Origin: Scleroderma bovista | Taxonomy: Eukaryota; Basidiomycota; Agaricomycetes; Boletales; Sclerodermataceae | Length of the DNA: 38,991 nucleotides | Reading direction: 5' to 3' | NCBI GenBank assembly: GCA_037178675.1 | Contig: JAYMGJ010000078.1 | Coordinates: forward strand, 1 to 38,991 | In this document: piece after piece, positions 30,065 to 38,991 of the stretch | Layout: each line of letters opens with the position of its first letter | Position numbering within the stretch: the stretch's first letter is position 1 | Translations under genes and position numbers: made by a program | Notes under the pieces: generated by a model | The model's database searches: none | What the model saw: only the letters and a program-made list of their open reading frames with translations | What the model was told of the DNA's origin: nothing

Positions 30065-31365
30065 ATGCCACCTAAGTCTGTCAGATTTGATAGCACAAGT
30101 CCGCGGAAATTGAGTGAGTAATTTCTCTCCTCTGAGCTGATCTGCATGACATCATTATCAGCCATTCCTGCACTGCCAGTGTGGCACCCGCCTCCATCCA
30201 TTGTCGATGAACGCCTGCCATCAAGCATGGACTGGATGCCACCCTCTCCCCCACGCCACGGGATGCGCACAGGTGAAACAAATGTGTCTGTGAGGAACAA
30301 CGATGCAATGTCTGGGGACAGCAACAGACAAGCAACAGCGGCAAACAATCAGTTGCCAGCCCCCTCGCAATCAGCTCCGATCAACCTCCCTGGCCCTTCA
30401 GCACACGAGATGCGTGCAGCAACCCCCACGACTAGATCCCAGGCTTGGATGCCACCATCGCCTCCAATTGCTGCCAGTTCATCCAATGTGCCGTCTACCC
30501 TCACCATTCGGTCGCAGGCATCAATGCCACCCCCGGCAGCAATGCCAGCTACCCCATCGGTTCGGCCATCATCCCAAGGCACCCAACCGCAAGCATGGAT
30601 GCCACCGTCGCCATCCCCCACGATGGCCGCATGGATCCCGCCCTCTCCAGTGCACGTGCCACGTATTGGGACGTCATCCCCATCAATGCCGGCATCCTCA
30701 GTCCCGGCATCACCGTCCAGCCCGGCATCACCATCCAGCCCGGCATCGCCATCACTCCCGGCATCGCCATCGAGCCCGGCATCGCTATCTAGCCCGGCAT
30801 CAAGCCAGCAGATTCCCACCTCCCCAATGGAGGCAGAATCATCTCCTGAGGCTGTATCTGGATCGCATGCATGATTCCGGGAACACGTGCATGCAGAGGA
30901 TGGTAAGTCAGTATTACTGCAGGAATTATGTGTATTTAACAATCATCCAGTGGAATATTTTGAGATGGTGGACAGGATTAATGCATTGCATGAGCATTTG
31001 GATCCATTCCAGAGTGATGCGCTTTCATGTAAGTCTCTCTTGGGCTTGATCCATAGTATCAGTTGATCAGTTGTCATCTAGTGGCCTCTGCAAGGCAAGT
31101 TGCTACATCCGTCCCTCCTAGGAACTTGCCCGACCTACTCCCACTCGATGCCGGCCTTGATCACCCTATGATCGCGGCCTACATTCATTACGCAAACACG
31201 TTGCTCGACACCGCCAGGTTGTGGAGATCGGAAATGTGCCGGAGAGCGATGTTGGCAAATGTGCGGGATATGTTGGCTAGGTCAGCCCGACTTGGCGAGA
31301 ATGGTGACATAATTGAGTCCGATCACCCTGAGGATGTGGTAGTATTAGATCCCTCCAAGCTGTAG
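30065..31365 (+). pseudogene. KDZ-block accessory protein B (Pro/Ser-rich), with an in-frame TGA
   Basis: Start 'MPPKSVRFDSTSPRKL' at 30065, intron about 30114-30162, then a Pro/Ser/Met-rich region with repeats ('AWMPPSPP', 'ASMPPPAA', 'AWMPPSPSP') and a minisatellite coding for repeated P-A-S-P-S-S (about 30690-30800). The frame stops at TGA 30872-30874. It then continues in the same frame ('FREHVHAED', intron, 'VEYFEMVDRINALHEHLD', intron, 'ASARQVATSVPPRNLPDL' to 'VVVLDPSKL' and TAG). The downstream part is well spliced and looks like folded protein, so the TGA is probably a nonsense change (CGA to TGA) rather than the true end. Function unknown. Confidence 0.55.
30690..30800 (+). repeat. 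coding minisatellite in gene B
   Basis: Six or so copies of an 18-bp unit close to AGCCCGGCATCACCATCC, shortened in places to 15 bp. In frame it encodes P-A-S-P-S-S repeats. Confidence 0.75.
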
Positions 31366-31445
31366 TTTTGTTACAGTAGTGCGGCAATAAAATCTTTCGG
31401 CACAAGACATGGCAGATTTGACAATAGCATTATTCTACAAGTATA

Positions 31446-33839
31446 TTATTTGCGGCGTCTCTTTGGGCTGGGCGTAGGGACATCGGCATCGGGCCGCTTT
31501 GGCCGCCTTCTTTGCCGTTCCGGTTGACTAGGCCCGGCAACGGCATTGACATGTTGAGCCCTGGCAATCCGGCGTGTGCTGGCAGCCCGCTTCCCCTTGC
31601 CTCCAGAGTGTGTGGCATCATCATCCCCTGATCGACCACCCTCCATCCCATTTGTGTTGCCAATGGAATGCATAGTTAATTCACCAACTATCATTTGTCG
31701 GAATTGCTCAAATGGATATTGAAATAGGCAAACTTACATTCCACCGGCGCATCGGCTGTGTTCTTTTTAACCCGGGGCTTTGGCTTCATCGGTCCATTAG
31801 CATTGACGTTGCCGGGATCCATATGTGCTTTTTCTTATATGAGAATACATGCCATTTCCAAGTAATTGAGACCAATACCCACCTTGCTGTTTAGGTTCGG
31901 CCGGCTGCCGTGCCGTCAGTGCCGCTGATGCTCTTCGTCAAGATGGTCCCACCGGCATAACAAAACCAAGCCCCACGCACCGTTTTCCTTAGCATTATGT
32001 CCATCTGAGTCATCCTCTATATATAAACTTCATATTCTGACAACAAAAATATTCAAAGGAACTGACCAGGCTGTTCAATGGGCGTTGTATGGCTTGCTGA
32101 CAGGGATGTTCCAAATGTAGGAGGATCAAATGCTTGGAATACGGATGGGGCGTACCATCATCCTGGTTTGACCGGCATTGGTTTTTGTTTGTTGCACTGG
32201 ACTCCCTCTCCTCTGGGGCCTCTTCTTTTATGCATGTCAATGGTTGCATAACATGGTTGAAAGATCCATACCAATTGTGCACCGCCTCTTCCGACTGCTT
32301 GCGAGTTCCACATCTCGTGCCGCAGGTTCTTTGAACCAGTCAAAACAAGTTGATAAAAGTATTCAGAGCTAACCTTTCAGGGGCGGCTTTGCTGCACTTA
32401 TCATTCCGGCCACTGAGTCCTCACAATCTGATACTGGATCTTGTAATCCACCATCCATATCTCTCCATTTGCAAAATGTCAGTACATCTTCCGGATCTGT
32501 CACTTGCCTATCGCGCCAGAATTCCAGTACCTTTGTAATTTCCTGATTTGTGAGCTGGGTCGGCTCTTTGAACTCCCAATGCCGCGGCAGGTACACAGAT
32601 GAAATGTAGATACCGGTCTTTGCATGTATGGCAGCCCAAGGAACACTGGCACTTGGCTTGCCGCATGCCGTGCCTGCGGCAAGGGGTCAATTCTCCGTCT
32701 ATTTACAAGGAAGAACTTACGATAATGCCATGTCACAAAGGTCCTCATAACATCCTTTCTCTCCAATGCTTGCATATCGAGGATGATCGGAATCATTGGT
32801 GTGCCATCTTCCATTGTTGGTAAAACAGTTTGCGGCCTCTTCTGCCCTTTCTTCCGGCAGAGCGTCGGTCCGGCATCTTCATCGCTATCATCGTGTTCTT
32901 CCCCTCCTATGGCCTGCTGTGCATAGGCATCCCAGTGGTGCTTGATGTCATCCCAATCGGCAAAGGTCTTCCCTTGTCCCAATGCCGAATTAAAGTCATG
33001 CCTGTGAATGTGAGTATACAAATACCACAAGTGAGAAGTGACATACATTCCCATCATGGGCTGACCATTCCGGCCCTTCCATGCCGCCATCACAACCACC
33101 CGCATCCCACACTGCCGCCACATTTCCTGCGCAAACTGTTTGACATATTGTCGGCCTTTTGTCTCGGCCATTCTGTTTGCAGATGAATAATTGTCGAGAT
33201 AACATGTCAAACTTACTCGGCCTGGACCTCTGCCGGCGGCTGCTCCTCGTTCCATTCATCAGCCTGCTTTGCCGCAGCATCCCTTTCCTCCTGGGTGAGC
33301 TTCCCCATGATGCATCCTACCGCCTTTTGGTAGCCTTTAATCATGCCTGTGCTTCCTTGGGCAATTCCGGCCCGTTCGAATTCGGCTTCGATTTCTTTTT
33401 TCTTCGACTTCATTACGACTGATCTGGCAGTCCACCTACGTCCATACTTTACTAGGGCCTTTCGGGCACGGGCTCGGCTGTGGTTATACAACCAATTTTT
33501 AATTGCCTGATATCACTGATGCATCAGTAGTCCATGTGAAGTTATGGAAATGGGGCACACTTTTTTTTTCTTCTCCCATTCGTGTCCTTTGAGTGTGCTA
33601 TTGGCAGGGAGATTTTTGATTTTTGCCTTCATGGCATTCTTCATACCTTTCCTTTGGTTGCTGTCAGCTGCCTTCCAGTCTTCCAAGGCTTCCTCAAGGA
33701 CCTCGACCTCATCATCCCGGAGTTTTGTTTTTACCACATTTTGTGGTGCCTCTGTGCCCGACGAGTCAGAAGAATGGTCTTGCTCATCTTCTGTATCAGG
33801 ATTCTCCATAGATCTGCTGGATGAACGACTGCGGGCCAT
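31446..33839 (-). CDS. KDZ-block accessory protein C
   Basis: A multi-exon gene starting 'MARSRSSSRSMENPDTEDE' at 33839. Exons carry 'DDEVEVLEEALEDWKAADS', then 'RKALVKYGRRWTARSVVMKS' and 'LTQEERDAAAKQADEWNEEQ', then 'GRQYVKQFAQEMWRQCGMR', 'WDDIKHHWDAYAQQ' and 'VTWHYR' joined to 'TACGKPSASVPWAAI', 'YLPRHWEFKEPTQLTNQEI', and a basic C-terminus ending 'TPSPKRRRK' (stop 31446-31448). Related proteins are common in Agaricomycete genomes near KDZ-type and other large elements. I know no defined activity. No TET/JBP-type dioxygenase motif is seen. It is divergent from the KDZ transposase. The middle and last introns are approximate. Confidence 0.65.
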
Positions 33840-34258
33840 GCTGTATGTTGAGTAGACTTAGATACTTTGTTGAGTGGTGCTGTGCTAGAGAAGTCCTGGA
33901 CACTTTGTTGAAGGATTCCCGAGCTATTGTTTCTCCCATGTCAATTAGTGTTCAATTCCTCCATGCCGACCTCTTTTGGAAAATCCATTGGTGAGCTAGC
34001 TACTTCTGGGGCCGGCTATGTTGTTCGGCAGCTAACAAGCTATTTCCAGACTTTAACTTAGGATCTAATTCAGTAGTGGCCACCATATATGGGATTTTTG
34101 CATTGGTGCCTGATCTTCAAGTCCATATTACAAAAGCTAGATCCAAATCGGCAGATCCAAAGATCCCTTTCCGATCACTGTCCATGCTGTTTCAATGAGG
34201 CTTCAGTGAGATACAATGTGGAAAGACTTTGTGCAGGGATTTCCTCATCACATACCAC
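33840..34258. promoter_or_regulatory. divergent intergenic region between accessory gene C and the KDZ transposase
   Basis: 419 bp between two start codons on opposite strands. No gene is seen, and it must hold both promoters. Confidence 0.4.
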
Positions 34259-37200
34259 TCATGGCAAAGTCCAAGATACAACCTGCTGGTAGCTCTACTC
34301 CAGTGGTTCATGTAACATGGCAGGCATTCAAATCAAGGAGGGGATCTATTGATAAGATGGTGAAGGCAACGCCCTGAAAGAAGGCCCATCATGGAAAAGC
34401 TCCTTCAAATGACACTCCGACCCAGTCAGCATCTATAGGATTAGAACAATCCCAACTGTTTCCAGATGATGGCCAGCCATACATTTCCATGGATGATCTT
34501 CCACCCCGAAAGAGAACAGGTGTGTCAAAGAATCAGGTGTGTGATTTATTCCAATCCTGCACTTGCCATGTCCTCCTGAAGGCATAATAGGACAGTTACT
34601 TATTGGCATGGTTGCCATACAAGCAGAGGTACCTCCAGGTCCTTCTGGACATGGAGGCACCCCCTCACCCAAGGGTCTGCATGTTGTGTCAAGGAGATGG
34701 CACGTACAGATGCGCCGAATGCATCCACCGGCCCTTGCTCTGCAGTTCCTGTTGCAGAAAGGAACACAAGTTGCGGCCCTTCCACCGGGTGGACCAATGG
34801 AATGGTACATTCTTTGAGGAATCATCATTACGACTGGTGAGTCATCAATTCTACGTGGCATACAGCAACAACTCATTTAGAAGGCTGGGTTGGTGGTACA
34901 CCTCGGCCATGGTGGGGATCCATGTCTGAATGGCGGGATGGATGGTGAGGACATTGCTGGTGATGTTGAGGATGAATGGGAGGATATTCAGGACCAACCA
35001 AGACCACATCATCTTTCTGGAGGAACGGACAGGTCTTGCCTAACTGTAGTGCATACATCTGGGGTACATTTTTGTGATGTGAGGTATTGTAACTGTCCAG
35101 ATGCAGGAGCTTCGCATTTGCAGTTGGTCAAAGCAGGACTCTTCCCGGCAACTACAAAGGAACCTAGGACTGTATTCACCTTCCAAGTATTGGATGACTT
35201 CATTATGGATAATGTGGAGTGCGGCACCTCTGCCATGAATTATTACAGCAAGCTTCGGCGAGTCACATCCAATGCATTTCCTGGCCTTGTACCGGTGAGT
35301 TCAAAGCATGATATTAAGGACCCGATGACACCACCAACACTGATCCAAGAACAGATACAGAGAGCTACTCAGGGTGTCAAGGATGTGGAGGCTGTTAAAG
35401 CTGTTGAAATGGCAAGGTTTTCATCCAGGATCTCCTGATCCCAAGAGGGGGGAATTGGTGCTGTTCTGTCCGGCATGCCCACAACCAGGAGTAAACATTC
35501 CATCCAGTGAAGATGTAGACCTCTCGGAGTAAGTAATGTTTTATTTTTACTTGTACTTATTGAGCAGCTGCATGATATAGGTGGAAATATTCTAGGACCA
35601 TCGTGATGGATGGAAACTTCAAGGCCGAGCATATGCGGCCAAAGAATTCAGCTAATGAAGTTTGGCTCATGGACGGAATGGGATTCATGGTTACAATGCT
35701 GCAATATAAGGATTATCTGGCCGGAACATTGAACTGGGTCGAGGTTTGTGATTGCACATGTTTACAATACGGTTCAGCATTGTAATGGAATTCACAGAAA
35801 TCTGACTGTAGCAACCATCGAGCAGTAAACCAGGCAAATGCTAAAAGAAATCAGCTGGCATCTACTGGAATTGGCGGGTGTGCATGTGCGCGGCATGGAT
35901 GCTTTGTACCCCATGCAATGGTTGACTTTCAGAAGGGAGAGCAGTATGTGCCGACATGTTGCATGCATTCCACCCTAACAGGAAGATAGGCAGGTAAATA
36001 TGGATTATGCTCTGGCACATGCCGTGCAACATGGGATGGATCCGCAACAAAAAGTCATAACCTTTTATGACATCAATTGCCAATACAGCAAAAACCTAAA
36101 GCGCCGGCTAGAAGCAAACAATTTTATATCCTTACCATGTGGGCTATGGATTCAACCTAGCATTGGGCTCTGGCATGTACATGGTCACAAGGCAGAATGT
36201 TTCACCCGATATGCTCCCAATTTCATTTCTGGTGTAGGCCGCGTCGATGGTGAAATTATGGAGACTCTCTGGTCCTCTCTTAACATCATTTCGCCATCGG
36301 CCCGCGGAATGGCAACGCCACATAGACAGGAGCTGCTTGATTTTCAAATGAATGACAACAACTTCTTAAAGATGGTGCGGATGTGTGAGTGGTATCACAA
36401 TATCTTGCAGATTTTGGGTGAAGTATGCCGACGACATATTGCACAGCCATCGCCCTGAAAAGAAAATTGAAGAATGCTCAAGAGGCACTGATGTCCGCGG
36501 AAGGAGCATTTGCGGAGCTTGATACAAGGGTTCCGGTCGAGTTGCATGAGCTTTGGGCACAGCAAGAGAAATCAGCTTTGGAGAATAGGGTTACTGATCC
36601 AAAATCAATGGACATATTTGAGGTGCAGCTGGAAAAAGGTATTTACTTGCTTGGCTGATTTCAAACGAATTTGATGTATTATAATGACAGCTCAAACAAC
36701 TAAGTCGATCGAAATGGATATTATAAGTAATCAGGGACCGGATGGTCATATGCGTGGGGCAGCAACATGGATGGCAAGGGTATTGAAAGCCGAAGAATCA
36801 CAAATTATTTTGGCCATAGATGTCCGCCACATTCATGCAAGGGCAACGGAAACACAAAGGTTGTCTATTGCCCGCCGGCAGGACCGCCTGCAGATGCAAA
36901 TTGATCAGCTCTGTGAATCAGCTTCCCAATTTCTAGGTGAAGATTGGAATGAGGACATCTCGGATAATCTCATTTCCACAACGGACATCGATGAAGGTGA
37001 TGGTGAAGATGTATTTTCAGACACATTCCACCCACAAGATCCCAACTACTCGGATGCTGTGGTACTGCCCTTGCCGTCGTACCTGGGGATGCAGCAAGCT
37101 GATAGGTTGGGGCTTTTAACCATGGTGGATCAGGAGTTACGATTGAGGGAAGGTCAGGCCAACAATGCTCTACATGAACTAAGGGTTTCGCTGGCACACA

Positions 37201-37783
37201 AGGCAGTCATCTTCCGGACCAATGTCAGACATGCCGGGACATACAATATGACTACAAGGGCCTGGGGGAAGGTGGGTAGTGCCGATGTGAAAGTGCAGCG
37301 GCATGCAGCAATATATTGTCGGTGCCGGAAACAAATGATAGCATTGAATGCAAGTGCCAACACATTGAACCGATACAAAATGTTGAGGAAAGAAGACCTA
37401 AAGATCAGTGCAACCATTGCCGACCCAAATGCAAGGGGTCATAGGGATGACACTTTGGCCTGGTTTTGGACAATGGATGTGCCGCGGGATACAGAAGTCA
37501 ATGATTGGATGTCTGAATGTAAGATGATTGCTCCTCATGTTAACACCAGCTGACATGTATAGTTTACCGGGTGCATTGGTTGAGGGCGAAAGCATTGCGA
37601 GACAGGTGGGACGAAGAGGTAAAACTATTGACATGTGAAGCCACGTGGACAAGACAATTTCTTTCGTATAGGGAAACACTTTGGAGAGATCAGAAGGAGG
37701 AGGCTAATATGAGCGGAGAGATGGGGAGAGCATGCTATGCAGCAAAGCAATGTCAAATGTATGGTAGACTTGGTTGTGTATGA
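34259..37783 (+). CDS. KDZ transposase with N-terminal CxC2 cysteine cluster
   Basis: KDZ transposases are RNase H-fold enzymes of large fungal DNA transposons. From ATG 34259 the frame meets TGA at 34375-34377; an in-frame ATG near 34488 would give a start after it. Splicing then gives 'DSYLLAWLPYKQRYLQVLL', the CxC2 cluster ('CMLCQGDGTYRCAECI', 'LLCSSCCRKEHKLRPFHRV') and 'HFCDVRYCNCPD'. The catalytic core shows 'VMDGNFKAEHM', 'GIGGCACARHGCF', 'YDINCQYSKNLKRRL', 'IGLWHVHGHKAECFTRYAP', 'GRVDGEIMETLWSSLNIISP' and 'ELLDFQMNDNNFLKMVRM'. The helical C-terminal part ends with 'YRVHWLRAKALRDRWDEEV'. About nine introns. The core looks intact. Only the N-terminal TGA argues for damage. Confidence 0.9.
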
Positions 37784-38220
37784 TTGGCATTGACCATCGG
37801 CATCAAATACCGCTATATGGTATGCAAAGAGGACATATTTGAAACGGATCATCAAGTGGCTGTTAGTGGAAAAAACAAGGTGCAACTGCAAGGTATTTAT
37901 GGGGTGCATACCTTGGAATGAATGGATGATGGAATGGGAGGGTCATGGACAGTGGCACATAGATTCGCTGGTAGCCGCAATGGCAAAGCCATGCACCAGC
38001 AGCAATTGAATGCCATGCATGAACACCCTTCGGCCAATATGTAAATATAAATCTGCCAAGGGAAGATGTGCAAACATGGGCCTACCAGCCATGGTCCTCG
38101 TAGTTCCACGACTGCTGGCATTGATAACAATCAACTACCGCAGCTAGAAACCATTGTGTGCCGGTGCAACAGCTAGCTATAACATATGTGCCATAGTTCA
38201 CTGCATCAATCATGCTGTTG
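37784..38220. other. non-coding region downstream of the KDZ transposase
   Basis: No gene recognised; AT-rich 3' flank leading into the right-hand repeat region. Confidence 0.4.
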
Positions 38221-38991
38221 TGTAGCGGCGTGTCAGGATGTTTCCAGCAGCGTGTGCCGCAATGATGATGGTGCCAAATTGTTGATTGTGCTGGAATGTT
38301 GACTGTGCCAGAATGATGATTGTGCCGAACGGTTGATTGTGCCGGAGGGCTGACTCTGCCGTAATGTTGAGCCAGAATGGTGATTGTGCCGAAATGATGA
38401 TTGTGCCACAGTGTTGGCTCGGCCGCAATGTTGCCTGTGCCGGAGGGTTGAGTGTGCCGGAGTGTTGACTGGGCCAGACTAATGATGGTGCCGACGGAGT
38501 GTTGATTGTGCCGGCCTGTTGACTGCCGGGATGTGGATCCTGCCGGAGTGTTGACTGTGCCGCAAGGTTGATTGTGCCGGAGTATTGATTGTACTGGCCT
38601 GTCAACATTACGGCAGAGTCAACACTGCGGCACAAGCTGTCCAGGTCGAGCACGCTCTGAGGTAGGACTGTGCTGGAATGATGACTGTGCCAGACTGGTA
38701 ATGGTGCCGGAGTGTTGACTGGGCCAGACTAATGATGGTGCCGAAGGGTTGATTGTGCCGATGGAGTGTTGATTGTGCCGGCCTGTTGACTGCCGGGATG
38801 TGGATCCTGCCGGAGTGTTGACTGTGCTGCAAGGTTGATTGTGCCGGAGTATTGATTGTGCTGGCCTGTCAACATTACGGCAGAGTCAACACTGCGGCAC
38901 AATCAACCTCCGGCACAATCACCGTTCTGGCTCAACATTGTGGCAGAGTCAACCCTGTGGCACAATCAACCATTCAGCACATTCATCATTC
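38221..38991. repeat. right-hand TGCCG repeat region with direct duplication and large fold-back
   Basis: Dozens of about 17-bp units around GTTGATTGTGCCGGAGT fill the region. A block of about 180 bp at 38455-38635 is repeated at about 38706-38902 with a small insertion. The arm 38311 to about 38422 is the inverted complement of about 38881-38991 at roughly 80-85% identity by eye. The motif orientation flips near 38600 and again near 38875. Confidence 0.75.

Larger units (their letters stand above)
26020..38991. mobile_element. KDZ (Kyakuja-Dileera-Zisupton) transposon-like block, right end probably outside
   Basis: The block holds a KDZ transposase with CxC2 module (34259-37783) and three accessory genes (27014-28980, 30065-31365, 31446-33839). 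It is bounded by repeat arrays built on CGGCA on the left (26040-26215) and TGCCG on the right (38220-38991), so the motif is in opposite orientation at the two ends. The same motif fills the intergenic parts. I could not find matching terminal inverted repeats or a target duplication. The exact left boundary (26020 or as far out as 25066) and the right boundary are undetermined. Confidence 0.65.

Noticed and set aside
30303..31049. 248-codon His/Arg-rich ORF overlapping gene B
   Set aside because: Out-of-frame reading of the Pro/Ser-rich repeats. Low-complexity composition and read-through of introns argue against it.
34563..34817. Alternative frame over the CxC2 exon
   Set aside because: Only the frame with the spaced cysteines and 'PFHRVDQWNGTFFE' matches the KDZ family. 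The other is a shadow.
26020..38991. TET/JBP dioxygenase as KDZ cargo
   Set aside because: No HxD...H iron-binding pattern or related blocks were recognised in genes A, B or C.

Overview
The window looks like nuclear DNA of a filamentous basidiomycete, most likely an Agaricomycete. The coding genes carry many introns of about 45-65 bp. The mobile elements are ones typical of mushroom-forming fungi: Ty3/gypsy with a chromodomain, pogo/Fot1-like, Plavaka and KDZ with a CxC2 cysteine cluster. Host genes form an island at about 7.07-16.85 kb, with transposable elements on both sides.

Left part (1-6179): three elements are nested. A Ty3/gypsy element supplies the integrase C-terminus and chromodomain (from base 2), a long C-terminal extension, a polypurine tract (5882-5892) and a 3' LTR (5893-6174). 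It is split at a TA by a pogo-type DNA transposon (1870-5862, imperfect 26-bp TIRs, TA duplication). That transposon is itself split inside its DDE domain by a 624-bp solo LTR (3266-3889, TG...CA ends, GGGTC duplication).

Host island (7068-16845), all on the minus strand: a 13-exon Ku80 gene (7068-10210) for non-homologous end joining; a SNF2/STH1-type chromatin-remodelling ATPase with QLQ, HSA, helicase and bromodomain (10424-15318); and a small lineage-specific gene (15991-16845). Beyond it lies an intergenic stretch with two clean hairpins.

17634-25065: a protein-kinase gene split at a TA by a complete Plavaka transposon (17703-24084, 27-bp TIRs at 25/27). Removing the element and one TA rejoins the kinase frame. 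The Plavaka element carries a divergent gene pair: a zinc-finger transposase on the plus strand and an accessory protein on the minus strand. The kinase is also cut off at 25065, in the middle of its catalytic domain.

25066-38991: repeat-rich DNA and then a large KDZ transposon-like block. It has four genes: an accessory zinc-ribbon/coiled-coil protein (27014-28980), a proline/serine-rich protein with a premature stop (30065-31365), a minus-strand accessory protein (31446-33839) and the KDZ transposase with CxC2 module (34259-37783). Arrays built on the motif CGGCA/TGCCG lie on both sides in opposite orientation. The right end is probably outside the window.

Two themes run through the window. 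In-frame stops in the decayed element genes, up to nine of them, are all TGA at places where CGA fits, as expected from C-to-T decay at CpG. Three independent genes need a GC-AG intron to restore a conserved motif.
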